This document shows positions 8,555 to 18,703 of a DNA stretch of 64,000 nt, in pieces. The notes below the pieces were generated by a model. The model was not told the origin of the DNA. It made no database searches and worked only from the letters and a program-made list of their open reading frames with translations. Origin of the DNA: Acidaminococcus fermentans DSM 20731 (GTDB taxonomy: Bacteria > Bacillota > Negativicutes > Acidaminococcales > Acidaminococcaceae); the NCBI RefSeq assembly GCF_000025305.1, contig NC_013740.1:1116001-1180000 (forward strand), read 5' to 3'. How positions within the stretch are numbered: position 1 is the first letter of the stretch; every line of letters starts with the position of its first letter. The position numbers were made by a program, and so were the translations under genes.

Positions 8555-8583
8555 TGCTGTCTGTGGCTCCTGGAGGTGCACCC

Positions 8584-10242
8584 ATGTATTTATCCAGTAT
8601 GCGTATCCAGAATTACCGAAATTTCAAAGACATCACCATGACCTTCCATCCCCTGGCCAATTATCTGGTGGGGGAGAACGACATCGGCAAAAGCGGGTTC
8701 CTCCGGCTCCTGTCCTATATGGCCAACGCCTGGACCCTGCCGGAAAACGACTATGACGATCCCAAACAGCCCATCCGGATCACCCTGGATCTCCATCTGC
8801 TCCAGAGCCCGAATGAATACTTTGCCGACACCCCCCAGGACCATCCGGAAAAAATCCGGGTACGGCTGGAAATGAAGGTGACGGATATCTGTCCCCATCT
8901 CTATGATGGGGAGACCGGACAGGAAATGCCCCTGGAAACCATCCGCCGGCTCCGCTACATCAGCTATTCCGCCATCAGCCAGGAGGACCAGGCGGTGCGG
9001 CCCCAGGTGTACCGGGCTCTGGAAAAGTGTCTGGCCCAGTGGGAAGCCAGCCACTGCGGTCCCCTGCCGGAGGAGGAACGGCAGTTTATCCAGCACGAAG
9101 TGAATGTGGGGTATTTCGATTCTTCCTATTATGAATGCATTTTCTACCTGTCCCGGATCCTCTGCCGGAGCAACCGGCATCGGGCGGACAATCTAAAGTT
9201 CATTTCCCTGGCGGCTCTCCGGATCATCACCCAGGTGTACCAGATGGCCCACAGTCTTTCCGTTCCTCTGGAGCATACCATCATTGTGGACAGCCAGGGC
9301 AAACGGTACCTGCCCCTGATTATTTCCATCGACGAACCGGAAATCCATCTGCACCCCTATATGCAGCGTTCCATCCTCCAGTATTACCAGCAGCTGCTGA
9401 ACAACGAGGATCCCCAGTTCTGTGCCCTGCTCAAGGATCTGTTCGGACTGGACGGGCTCCGGGGCCAGCTGTTTGTGGTGACACATTCCACGGATTCCCT
9501 GATCGACGACTACCGGAACATCCTCCGGCTGTACCATGACCGCAGGGGTCTGGTCAAGGCGGCCTGCGGGGCCAGTTTCCATGTCAACCGGGAAATCGAG
9601 AAGCATCTGATCATGCATTTTCCGGAAGTGAAGGAGGCACTTTACGCCCGGAGTGTGATCCTGGTGGAAGGGGAGACGGAGTACGGCTGCTTCCAGCTGT
9701 TCGGCCGGACGGTAGGGGTTCCTTTCGATTATTACGGCATTTGTCTCATCAACGCCCGGGGCGAAAGTTCCATTGCCAAGATCAAGAAGCTGCTGGAATA
9801 TTTCCGGCTGCCGGTGGTGGCTTTGTACGATGCGGACGTGAAGGAGGCCCACAAGCGGGAAAAAGGGGTGTACTTCACCGATGGAGTCTGTTTTGAAATG
9901 GACCTGTCCCAGACCATGCTCCAGCGTGGAAAGCGCCAGGCTCTGGACCGAATCATCGACGTGGCATGCGGCGGCACGGGCCGGACCAGCTACGACATGG
10001 TGAAAAAGGCCTGTCACAAGCTCCAGCTGGATCCCCGGGACTTTCCGCCCGGTCCCCTGTACAAGGCCAAACCCCATAAGGGACCGGTATGGGTGTATTA
10101 TTTTGCCTGGCTCTACAGCAACAAGGGGGTCATCCTGGGACGGCTCATCGGCCAGTCCTTCCAGAAGGAAGAAGTGCCTCCGGCTTTCGTACGGGTGATC
10201 CAGGCCGCCGGGCGTCTGGCTACGGTGCCGGAAAGGGCATAA
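8584..10242 (+). CDS. OLD-family ATP-dependent endonuclease-like protein (ABC ATPase plus Toprim)
   Basis: Solitary member of the overcoming-lysogenization-defect family, 552 aa. Residues 30-38 GENDIGKSG form the Walker A of an SMC/RecF-like ATPase. ISIDEPEIHLHP near 250 is Walker B with the ABC signature-helix region, and VVTHSTDSLID near 300 is the switch histidine. The Toprim nuclease domain follows: ILVEGETEYGCFQLFG near 360 supplies the catalytic Glu and ALYDADV near 415 the metal-binding Asp pair. ATG 8584 follows GGAGGT by six bases; the GTG at 8563 was rejected. No UvrD-like GajB partner is adjacent, so this is not a Gabija pair. A role in DNA repair or phage restriction is possible but unproven. 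Confidence 0.85.
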   Translation: MYLSSMRIQNYRNFKDITMTFHPLANYLVGENDIGKSGFLRLLSYMANAWTLPENDYDDPKQPIRITLDLHLLQSPNEYFADTPQDHPEKIRVRLEMKVTDICPHLYDGETGQEMPLETIRRLRYISYSAISQEDQAVRPQVYRALEKCLAQWEASHCGPLPEEERQFIQHEVNVGYFDSSYYECIFYLSRILCRSNRHRADNLKFISLAALRIITQVYQMAHSLSVPLEHTIIVDSQGKRYLPLIISIDEPEIHLHPYMQRSILQYYQQLLNNEDPQFCALLKDLFGLDGLRGQLFVVTHSTDSLIDDYRNILRLYHDRRGLVKAACGASFHVNREIEKHLIMHFPEVKEALYARSVILVEGETEYGCFQLFGRTVGVPFDYYGICLINARGESSIAKIKKLLEYFRLPVVALYDADVKEAHKREKGVYFTDGVCFEMDLSQTMLQRGKRQALDRIIDVACGGTGRTSYDMVKKACHKLQLDPRDFPPGPLYKAKPHKGPVWVYYFAWLYSNKGVILGRLIGQSFQKEEVPPAFVRVIQAAGRLATVPERA

Positions 10243-10316
10243 TTATTGATGAATTTTGAAAAATATGGTACCCTTAGAAAGGAATGTTGTATATCTTTGC
10301 ACTGAGGGGGAGCCTT

Positions 10317-11255
10317 ATGGAAAATTTCTGGATTGCGGCAGGGGCGGTGCTGCCTCTGATGATCTACATGGCCATCGGTCTTCTGGCCCGGCGGAAGTAT
10401 CACTTCAATGAAAGTCATATTTCCAACTTCAACAAAATCGTCTTTGGTGTGTTCCTGCCCACCAACATGTTCTATTCGGTGTATTTCACCGACATTGGCA
10501 AGGTGATGCGGCCCGGGTTCGTGCTGTTTGCGGTGGGAGCCCTGCTGACGGTGTTTGTAACGGGCTGGGTGCTGGTGACCGCCCTGGTGAAGGACAACAA
10601 AAAGCGGGGGGCCATGATCCAGGCCTTTTACCGGAGCAATTTCATCCTGCTGGGGGTGCCCCTGGTGGAAAATCTCTACGGAACAGAAGCGGCGGCTGTG
10701 CCTCTGATGCTCTGCGCCATCATCATCCCCATCTACAATGTACTGGCGGTGTTCACCCTGGAAACTTTCCGGGGCGGCACCTTCAATCCGCTCCATATCC
10801 TGGCCGGGGTAGCCCGGAATCCCATGATCATGGGAGCGGTGGCCGGTCTTCTGTGCAAGCTGCTGCCCTTTCCGCTGCCCGTGGCCCTGCTGAAATGCAT
10901 CAAGGCCATTGCCGGCAGCACCACTCCCTTTGCCCTGATCGTCCTGGGTGCTTCCTTTACCCTCCAGGGGGCCATCAGTGAAATCCGGGAACTGGCCTTT
11001 ACGGTGACCGGCCGGCTGGTGATTGCTCCGCTGATCGTCATCGGGGGAGCCGTGGCCCTGGGCTACCGGCAGGTGGATCTGGCTTCTCTTATGGCCATGT
11101 CCGCCACCCCCTGCGCCGTGGCTTCCTTTGCCATGGCCCAACAGATGGACAGTGACGGGGAGCTGGCCGGCAACTGCGTAATTTTCAGCTCGGCTCTTTC
11201 CTGTATCACCATGTTCCTCTGGGTGTTCATTACGAAAAATCTGGGACTGTTATGA
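10317..11255 (+). CDS. AEC-family transporter (auxin efflux carrier type)
   Basis: Membrane carrier of 312 aa with about ten hydrophobic segments in two five-helix halves, typical of the AEC family, which in bacteria exports or exchanges malate, malonate or other organic acids. The N-terminus MENFWIAAGAVLPLMIYMAI and the conserved PTNMF (about 49-53) and NPMIMG (about 171-176) segments support the call. ATG 10317 follows GAGGGGGAG. It stands alone between the OLD-type nuclease and a TetR gene that has its own promoter. The substrate is unknown. Confidence 0.85.
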   Translation: MENFWIAAGAVLPLMIYMAIGLLARRKYHFNESHISNFNKIVFGVFLPTNMFYSVYFTDIGKVMRPGFVLFAVGALLTVFVTGWVLVTALVKDNKKRGAMIQAFYRSNFILLGVPLVENLYGTEAAAVPLMLCAIIIPIYNVLAVFTLETFRGGTFNPLHILAGVARNPMIMGAVAGLLCKLLPFPLPVALLKCIKAIAGSTTPFALIVLGASFTLQGAISEIRELAFTVTGRLVIAPLIVIGGAVALGYRQVDLASLMAMSATPCAVASFAMAQQMDSDGELAGNCVIFSSALSCITMFLWVFITKNLGLL

Positions 11256-11260
11256 TCAAA

Positions 11261-11290
11261 TTGAAAAATACACTCCAAAAATGATATACT
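11261..11290 (+). promoter_or_regulatory. Promoter of the TetR-family gene
   Basis: TTGAAA (11261-11266), 18-base spacer, TATACT (11285-11290). Just downstream, CTGTAAAGACAG and AGACAGTCT are small overlapping inverted repeats that could be an autoregulatory operator. Confidence 0.65.
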
Positions 11291-11329
11291 ATCTGTAAAG
11301 ACAGTCTAAACAGGGAGGTCCCCAAAGAT

Positions 11330-12013
11330 ATGGTAAAAATCAATGCATCTTTATCCAAAGAAAAAAGAATCCTGAAAGCCGCGGAACAGGTGTTTTCCCA
11401 CAAGGGATACACCCAGGCAACCCTGGATGAGATCATCCAGATCGCGGATACCGGAAAGGGGACTGTATACAAATATTACAAGAACAAGGAAAATCTGTTC
11501 TATACCCTGGTGGAGGCCAAAAACCGGAAGCTGATGAAGGCCATGGAAACGGCCGTGGAGGAAGGGAAAACTTTTTCCGATCAGTTCCGGGGCTATGTGG
11601 AAGCGTTCCTGCATTTTTTGGAGAAGAATGAGACCCTGTGGTCGGTGATCCTGTTCGAACTGCTGAACCAGCAGGCCGGCTGGCGGCTTCTCTGGGATGA
11701 AAAGAAACAGGACTGGCGGCTGGATGTCCGGTGGGGCAAAAAGCCGGAAGAAAAGGATGTGGCCATGAAACGGCGGTATGCGGAGCTGATTTATGGGGAA
11801 ATCCAGCTGCTCCAGAGCATTTTCCAGAAAGCCATCGACAGGCAGTATCTGAAGCCTCTTACAGATTTGCAGCTGATGAGCCAGAATTTCTATTTCAGTA
11901 TTTTCATGCTCAGCAACCAGGGAGCCTTTACCAAAGAAAACCGGGAAAGGGTCGTGGATGGCATGATCGACCGGTTCCTGTACGGACACAAAGAAAAAAC
12001 TGCCACCCGGTAA
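11330..12013 (+). CDS. TetR/AcrR-family transcriptional regulator
   Basis: Regulator of 227 aa. The N-terminal helix-turn-helix (about residues 9-55) carries the standard pattern AAEQVFSHKGYTQATLDEI followed by GKGTVYKYYKNKENLF. The rest is an all-helical ligand-binding and dimer domain with no recognisable specificity. ATG 11330 follows GGAGGT. No target gene is divergently placed; the AEC permease just upstream in the same direction or the gene itself are the nearest candidates. Confidence 0.9.
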   Translation: MVKINASLSKEKRILKAAEQVFSHKGYTQATLDEIIQIADTGKGTVYKYYKNKENLFYTLVEAKNRKLMKAMETAVEEGKTFSDQFRGYVEAFLHFLEKNETLWSVILFELLNQQAGWRLLWDEKKQDWRLDVRWGKKPEEKDVAMKRRYAELIYGEIQLLQSIFQKAIDRQYLKPLTDLQLMSQNFYFSIFMLSNQGAFTKENRERVVDGMIDRFLYGHKEKTATR

Positions 12014-12030
12014 GGGAGGCAGTTTTTTTT
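11994..12030 (+). terminator. Intrinsic terminator overlapping the end of the TetR gene
   Basis: AAAAAACTGCC / GGCAGTTTTTT with the TetR stop codon inside the loop, followed by further Ts. The last four codons of the gene form the left arm. Confidence 0.88.
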
Positions 12031-12039
12031 GTGGCAGAA

Positions 12040-12128
12040 TGGCGGGCGGCCGGGTGTGCCGCCCTGCGGACCCGATGAATATCATATCCACGGTCCCGTA
12101 GGGGCCGCACGCCGGGCGGCCCGGAATC
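12040..12128. repeat. GC-rich palindromic interspersed repeat, copy C
   Basis: Left arm GGCGGGCGGCCGGGTGTGCC then GCCCTGCGG; right arm CCGTAGGGGCCGCACGCCGG then GCGGCCCGG. This is the best-preserved right arm of the family. It lies between the converging TetR and aldolase genes. Confidence 0.7.
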
Positions 12129-12138
12129 CCGCACTTTC

Positions 12139-13948
<1,810 letters not shown>

Positions 13949-13949
<1 letters not shown>

Positions 13950-14308
13950 TACAGCACCTTCTGGCCCAGGATGCAGGCCAGGATCCCGAAAAACAGGCTG
14001 AGCCCCATGTAGAGAGCTGCGGTGATTCCGGCTCCCTTATCCACCAGCTGCTGGCTTTCCAGGGCAAAAGAGGAAAACGTGGTGAACCCGCCGCAGATGC
14101 CCACTTTGAGGAACAGGGCCAGCCGGGGATGGAGGGAGTTTCGGGCGGCCAGGGCCGTTACCAGGCCGATGAGAAAGGCACCGGCAATATTGATGAAAAA
14201 GGTCTTCAGGGGAAAGCCGCTGCTGTGGCTCAGGGGCAGCAGCCCGATGAGATACCGGCAGATGGCGCCGATACAGCCCCCCAGACCAACGATCACACAT
14301 TCAGTCAT
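13949..14308 (-). CDS. fluC: Fluoride ion channel FluC/CrcB
   Basis: Small dual-topology membrane protein (119 aa, four helices) that exports fluoride. It carries GGCIGAICRYLIG near the start, NIAGAFLIG in helix 2, and GICGGFTTFSSF with the break and the phenylalanine/serine track in helix 3. A single gene implies a homodimer, unlike paired crcB genes. AAAGGAG precedes the ATG. A minus-strand extended -10 (TGGTATAAT) lies at 14341-14346. I looked for a fluoride riboswitch in the 40-base leader and there is no room for one. Confidence 0.93.
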
Positions 14309-14340
14309 GGAAAAGTCTCCTTTGCATAGTCATACGGCAT

Positions 14341-14346
14341 ATTATA
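14341..14346 (-). promoter_or_regulatory. Extended -10 for the fluC operon
   Basis: The minus-strand ATGGTATAAT lies about 33 bases before the fluC ATG. To its right, GTGCAGAGTGCAGAGTG (about 14356-14372) is a short tandem repeat. The gap 14309-14713 otherwise holds repeat copy D, a gene remnant and the larE promoter and hairpin. Confidence 0.5.
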
Positions 14347-14412
14347 CCATACTCAGTGCAGAGTGCAGAGTGAAGAGCACGGACGCTGAAAATCCAATGA
14401 CCCATTGCGATG

Positions 14413-14440
14413 CCGTAGGGGCCGCACGCCGGTTGCCCGC
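14413..14440. repeat. GC-rich interspersed repeat, half copy D
   Basis: CCGTAGGGGCCGCACGCCGG then TTGCCCGC: one arm of the palindromic family seen complete at 12040-12128. Its right end joins a gene remnant directly. Confidence 0.6.
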
Positions 14441-14445
14441 CAGAT

Positions 14446-14556
14446 CTGGATTTCGTGGTGCTGATGGTGCTGCCGGTGGGGATTTTCTTCAACCTGACCC
14501 TGATGCTGTTGTATGAAATCAGCCTGGGGCTGATCCGGGTGCTGCTGAAGCGGTGA
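14446..14556 (+). pseudogene. C-terminal remnant of a membrane protein (TatC-like tail?)
   Basis: An open frame without a start begins right after repeat copy D and ends in TGA at 14556. It reads LDFVVLMVLPVGIFFNLTLM, then LLYEISLGLIRVLLKR, a hydrophobic segment followed by a basic end. The LLYEISL pattern resembles the last helix of TatC, but 36 residues are too few to be sure. It looks like what is left of a gene after a repeat-associated deletion. Confidence 0.4.
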
Positions 14557-14585
14557 AGGCCATGTCTTTCGGCACACTTCCATGC

Positions 14586-14591
14586 TATAAT
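14586..14591 (+). promoter_or_regulatory. Extended -10 of the lar operon
   Basis: TGCTATAAT ends at 14591, 122 bases before the larE start, so the operon has a leader of about 115 bases that contains a strong hairpin. Confidence 0.6.
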
Positions 14592-14642
14592 AATAACAAT
14601 GCGGTTTGAGATGTTGCCTTAATAAAATGAATAGGTTGTCTT

Positions 14643-14676
14643 AGAAATAGAGTCTTCCTTTCAAGACTCTATTTCT
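14643..14676 (+). other. Strong hairpin in the larE leader
   Basis: A perfect 14-bp inverted repeat AGAAATAGAGTCTT / AAGACTCTATTTCT with loop CCTTTC. It is not followed by a T run, so it is not an ordinary terminator. It ends 37 bases before larE. It could be a regulator-binding site, an mRNA stabiliser or part of a larger switch. Confidence 0.6.
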
Positions 14677-14713
14677 GTAAGATGGAAGAAACAGAACCAG
14701 AAAGGATTTTCAC

Positions 14714-15541
14714 ATGCAGAATTCTGAAGATACAGCGAAACTGAAACAGCTCCAGGCCATCCTCCGGGACCTGGGCAGTGTGGCGGTGGCTTTTTCCGGA
14801 GGGGTGGATTCCACCTTTCTCCTGAAGGTGGCGCATGATACACTGGGAGACAAGGTACTGGCCGTAACGGCCCGTTCCTGTTCTTTCCCGGAACGGGAAC
14901 TGAAGGAAGCCAAAGCTTTTTGTGAGAAAGAAGGGATCCGCCATCTGGTAGTGGATTCGGAAGAACTGTCCATTCCGGGCTTTTCCCACAATCCCACCAA
15001 CCGGTGCTATCTGTGCAAACATGAACTGTTCGAAAAGATCCTGGAAGTGGCCAAAGAGAACCACCTGGCGGCTGTGGTGGAAGGTTCCAACCTGGATGAC
15101 GAGGGCGATTACCGTCCCGGGCTCCAGGCCATTGCGGAACTGAAGATCGCCAGCCCCCTGCGCCGGGCGGGCCTGTACAAAAAGGAAATCCGGGCGCTTT
15201 CCAAAGAGCTGGGGCTCCCCACCTGGAACAAGCAGTCCTTTGCCTGCCTGTCCTCCCGGTTCGTCTATGGGGAAGAAATCACGCCCCGGCGGCTGGGTAT
15301 GGTGGACAAGGCAGAACAGCTGCTGCTGGATATGGGCTTCCATCAGCTGCGGGTGCGGATCCACGGGGGGAACCTGGCCCGGATCGAAGTGATGCCGGAA
15401 GAACTCCGGAAAGTGCTGGATCACCGGCTGGAGATCACGGAAAAACTGAAGGGATACGGTTTTGCCTATGTGACACTGGACCTTCTGGGCTACCGGACCG
15501 GCAGCATGAATGAAACCCTGTCCCCGGAAAAGAAGGCCTGA
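14714..15541 (+). CDS. larE: LarE, ATP-dependent sulfur transferase of nickel-pincer cofactor synthesis
   Basis: Second enzyme of NPN cofactor synthesis: it adenylates the pyridinium dicarboxylate and inserts sulfur, in the single-cysteine type by sacrificing its own cysteine. It is 275 aa. The PP-loop SGGVDS lies at about 29-34. NRCYLCKHELF near 97-107 and KQSFACLSSRF near 174-184 are typical LarE motifs; the cysteine in ACLSSR matches the sacrificial cysteine of Lactobacillus LarE. First gene of a seven-frame operon with larB two bases downstream. Whether it is the sacrificial or the iron-sulfur version cannot be decided without a family alignment. Confidence 0.93.
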   Translation: MQNSEDTAKLKQLQAILRDLGSVAVAFSGGVDSTFLLKVAHDTLGDKVLAVTARSCSFPERELKEAKAFCEKEGIRHLVVDSEELSIPGFSHNPTNRCYLCKHELFEKILEVAKENHLAAVVEGSNLDDEGDYRPGLQAIAELKIASPLRRAGLYKKEIRALSKELGLPTWNKQSFACLSSRFVYGEEITPRRLGMVDKAEQLLLDMGFHQLRVRIHGGNLARIEVMPEELRKVLDHRLEITEKLKGYGFAYVTLDLLGYRTGSMNETLSPEKKA

Positions 15542-15543
15542 CC

Positions 15544-16296
15544 ATGGAAGCGAAAAAGATCCTGGAAAAAGTCCGGAATGGAGAGATTTCCGTGGAAGCC
15601 GCGGAAAAATTCTTCCGGCAGAAGCCTTTTGACGACCTGGGCTTTGCCAAACTGGATACCCACCGGAAGATCCGTACGGGCTTCGGGGAAGTGGTGTTCT
15701 GCAGCGGAAAAAAGGATGAGCACCTGCAGCAGATTTTCCGGAAACTGGCGGAAGAGGAAGGCAATGTGCTGGGGACCCGGGCCAGCCGGGAACAATATGA
15801 ACTGATCCGCGCCCTGTGTCCGGATGCGGTATATGACTCCCTGTCCCGCCTGGTGAAAATCATCCGGAAACCGGTGGAACTCCGGGGCTCCGTAGCAGTG
15901 TGCACGGCCGGTACGGCGGATATCCCGGTGGCGGAAGAGGCGGCCCAGACGGCGGAATTCTTCGGCAGTAAAGTGAACCGGGTCTATGATGTGGGAGTCA
16001 GCGGACTCCACCGGCTCCTGGCCAGCCTGGACCCCATTCAGGAAGCCAACTGCGTCATTGCGGTGGCGGGCATGGAAGGGGCCCTGCCCAGTGTGCTGGG
16101 AGGCCTGGTGAGCAATCCGGTGATCGCCGTCCCCACCTCCATCGGCTACGGGGCCAGCCTCCAGGGGATTTCGGCTCTTCTCACCATGCTCAACAGCTGT
16201 GCCAACGGCATTGCGGTGGTGAACATCGACAACGGCTACGGAGCCGGATACATGGCCACCCAGATCAACCGGCTGGCCTGCGGAAAGGAACGGTGA
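15544..16296 (+). CDS. larB: LarB, pyridinium-3,5-biscarboxylic acid mononucleotide synthase
   Basis: Carboxylates and hydrolyses nicotinic acid adenine dinucleotide, the first step of the NPN pathway; 250 aa. The C-terminal half is PurE/AIR-carboxylase-like: VCTAGTADIPVAEEA, YDVGVSGLHRL, VIAVAGMEGALPSVLGGL and PTSIGYGAS. The N-terminal about 110 residues are LarB-specific, with GFGEVVFCSGK. It is packed between larE and larC. Confidence 0.95.
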   Translation: MEAKKILEKVRNGEISVEAAEKFFRQKPFDDLGFAKLDTHRKIRTGFGEVVFCSGKKDEHLQQIFRKLAEEEGNVLGTRASREQYELIRALCPDAVYDSLSRLVKIIRKPVELRGSVAVCTAGTADIPVAEEAAQTAEFFGSKVNRVYDVGVSGLHRLLASLDPIQEANCVIAVAGMEGALPSVLGGLVSNPVIAVPTSIGYGASLQGISALLTMLNSCANGIAVVNIDNGYGAGYMATQINRLACGKER

Positions 16297-16300
16297 CGGT

Positions 16301-17686
16301 ATGGAAAAAATACTCTATCTGGAATGCAAAAGCGGCATCAGCGGGGATATGACCGTAGGGGCCCTGCTGGATCTGGGTGCGGATGAACAGGTGCTCCGGA
16401 AGGCCCTGGCCTCCCTGCCCCTGACCGGATATACGGTGGAAATCAGCCGGGTAAAGAAGGCCGGCCTGGACTGCTGTGACTTCCTGGTGCGGCTGGATGC
16501 AGAACACGAGAACCACGACCACGACATGGACTATCTCTACGGTTTTGCCCAAAACCGGGAAGAAGCCCCGGAAAGGGAGGAGCATCATGGCCACCATCAT
16601 CATCACCATGACCATGAGCACCAGATGGCAGGGACGGAACCCCATCATGCCCATCATCATGAACACCGGGGCCTCCGGGACGTGCTGGATATCCTGTCTC
16701 AGGGAGACCTGACGGAAGGGGCCCACAACCTGGCAGTGAAGATCTTCACCATCCTGGGGGAAGCGGAAGCAAAAGCCCATGGCACCACCCTGGACCAGGT
16801 CCATTTCCACGAAGTGGGGGCTGTGGATTCCATTGTGGACATTGCCGCTGCGGCGGTGTGCCTGGACAATCTGGGAATCCATGAAGCGGTGATCCCGGTG
16901 CTCAATGAGGGGACCGGCAGCGTCCGCTGTGCCCACGGCATCCTGCCCATTCCGGTGCCGGCGGTGGCCAGCATCGCCGCAGCCCATCATCTGCCCCTCC
17001 ACATCATGCCTTTTGCCGGGGAATACGTAACACCCACCGGGGCGGCCATTGCAGCGGCCATCCGCACCCGGAGCCATCTGCCGGAAACCTTTACCCTTGC
17101 CAAAGTGGGCCTGGGCGCGGGAAAACGGGAACAGGCCATGCCCAGCATCCTCCGAGCCATGGTGCTGGAGGTGCAGCCAGAAGAGGAACAATCTCCCTGG
17201 GAGAAGGATTCCATCTGGAAGCTGGAAACCAACCTGGACGACTGTACCGGGGAAGCCCTGGGCCGGGTAATGGACCGGCTTTTTGCCGCCGGAGCCCGGG
17301 ATGTGCAATATGCTCCTGTGCAGATGAAGAAAAACCGTCCGGGCTGGCTGATCACCGTCCTGTGCAAAGAGGAACAGAGGAAGACCCTGGAGGCCCTGCT
17401 GTTCCGGGAAACCACCACCATCGGGATCCGCCGGAGCCGGATGGAACGGAGCATTCTCCGACGCCGGGAAAAGACCGTGGAGACGGCTCTGGGACCGGTG
17501 GCCGCAAAGGAAGTGCAGGTACCGGTGCTTTCTCCGGAAGGGGCCCTCACCGGAGAAACGGAAACCCGGCTGTATCCGGAAGCGGAATCCATGAGGGAAT
17601 TGTGTACCCGTACCGGCCGCAGCTGGCAGGCAGTGTGGCAGCAGGTGCTGGGAGACCTGGCCCGGGCTGCCCAAAAGGAGGGCTGA
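16301..17686 (+). CDS. larC: LarC, nickel insertase of NPN synthesis (uninterrupted)
   Basis: CTP-dependent cyclometallase that inserts nickel into the bisthiocarboxylate, the last step of NPN synthesis; 461 aa. It starts LYLECKSGISGDMTVGALLD. Residues 69-122 are a His/Asp-rich loop with runs such as HHGHHHHHHDHEH, a likely nickel store. The conserved blocks DQVHFHEVGAVDSIVDI, NEGTGSVRCAHG and PTGAAI follow, and the C-terminal LarC2 part (from about 300) has KLETNLDDCTGEALG. In Lactobacillus plantarum larC needs a programmed frameshift; here it is one open frame. Confidence 0.95.
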   Translation: MEKILYLECKSGISGDMTVGALLDLGADEQVLRKALASLPLTGYTVEISRVKKAGLDCCDFLVRLDAEHENHDHDMDYLYGFAQNREEAPEREEHHGHHHHHHDHEHQMAGTEPHHAHHHEHRGLRDVLDILSQGDLTEGAHNLAVKIFTILGEAEAKAHGTTLDQVHFHEVGAVDSIVDIAAAAVCLDNLGIHEAVIPVLNEGTGSVRCAHGILPIPVPAVASIAAAHHLPLHIMPFAGEYVTPTGAAIAAAIRTRSHLPETFTLAKVGLGAGKREQAMPSILRAMVLEVQPEEEQSPWEKDSIWKLETNLDDCTGEALGRVMDRLFAAGARDVQYAPVQMKKNRPGWLITVLCKEEQRKTLEALLFRETTTIGIRRSRMERSILRRREKTVETALGPVAAKEVQVPVLSPEGALTGETETRLYPEAESMRELCTRTGRSWQAVWQQVLGDLARAAQKEG

Positions 17687-17689
17687 CCC

Positions 17690-18703
17690 ATGCATATGGC
17701 GGATGCACTCCTTTCTCCCGGAATAGCCGGGGTGATGTACGTACTTTCAGGGACCGCGGCCTGTCTGGCGGCCCGGAAAGTAAAAAACAGTGAGGACCCG
17801 GCTCTGGTGCCGGAAATGGGGGTACTGGGGGCCTTTGTATTTGCCGCCCAGATGCTGAATTTTGCCATCCCGGGGACCGGATCTTCCGGCCATCTGTGCG
17901 GGGGCATGCTCCTTGCAGCCGTAGTAGGCCCCTGGGGAGGCTTTCTGACCCTGATCGGGGTGCTGGTGCTCCAGTGCCTGGCCTTTGGGGACGGGGGCCT
18001 GCTGGCGCTGGGAGCCAATGTGTGGAACATGGCTTTTTACGGCTGCTTCATCGGGGGCGGACTGGTATGGCCTTTTCTGGTCCGCCGGGGAATGACCCGA
18101 AAACGCATCATCCTGGCCAGTATCCTGGGCAGTGTGGTGACCCTCCAGATGGGGGCTTTTTCCGTGGCGGCGGAAACCACCCTGTCCGGCATTGCGGAAC
18201 TGCCTTTTTCCACCTTTCTCCTGCTGATGCAGCCCATCCATCTGGCCATCGGGCTGGTGGAAGGGATGATCACCGCCGCCGTGCTGGTGTTTCTCTATGA
18301 AAACCGTCCGGAACTGCTCCGGTCCCCGGCTGAACAGACGGATGCCCCGGCTGTGGGAAACCGGAAAAAAGTCCTGGGAGTCCTGACGGCTGCCGCCCTG
18401 TTCATGGGAGGGATCCTGTCCCACTTTGCTTCGGAAGATCCTGACGGCCTGGAATGGTCCCTGGCCCGGATCACCGGTTCCACCGAACTGGAAGGGACGG
18501 AGCAGGGCGTCCACGGGTTGACAGCCTGGTTCCAGAACCTGACGGCCCTGTTCCCGGATTACCAGGTGCCCGGTCTCAGTCCGGCTCTGGGCACGGCTCT
18601 TTCCGGAATCCTGGGCACCCTGGCCGTATTGGGCCTGGTGTGGGCGCTGGGCCGGAAGCTGCAGAAAGGAAGGACCCATGAAATCTCTGGACAGGGCCAT
18701 TGA
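17690..18703 (+). CDS. CbiM-CbiN fusion, substrate component of an ECF nickel/cobalt transporter
   Basis: Membrane S component of 337 aa. The N-terminus MHMADALLSPG supplies the metal-binding start (Met1, His2) that must stay at the mature N-terminus, so ATG 17690 is the true start. About seven helices of CbiM follow (to about 220), and a PDGLE/CbiN-type domain (about 228-325) with HFASEDPDGLEWSL is fused behind it. The MHMADAL form and the lar context point to nickel, like LarMN. It overlaps cbiQ by 26 bases. Confidence 0.9.
   Translation: MHMADALLSPGIAGVMYVLSGTAACLAARKVKNSEDPALVPEMGVLGAFVFAAQMLNFAIPGTGSSGHLCGGMLLAAVVGPWGGFLTLIGVLVLQCLAFGDGGLLALGANVWNMAFYGCFIGGGLVWPFLVRRGMTRKRIILASILGSVVTLQMGAFSVAAETTLSGIAELPFSTFLLLMQPIHLAIGLVEGMITAAVLVFLYENRPELLRSPAEQTDAPAVGNRKKVLGVLTAAALFMGGILSHFASEDPDGLEWSLARITGSTELEGTEQGVHGLTAWFQNLTALFPDYQVPGLSPALGTALSGILGTLAVLGLVWALGRKLQKGRTHEISGQGH

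Noticed and set aside
8584-10242. Gabija (GajA/GajB) defence pair
   Set aside because: The OLD-like protein has no UvrD-like helicase gene on either side; neighbours are reverse rubrerythrin and an AEC permease.
14309-14345. Fluoride riboswitch before fluC
   Set aside because: Only about 30 bases separate the -10 from the start codon, and the conserved fluoride aptamer pattern is absent.
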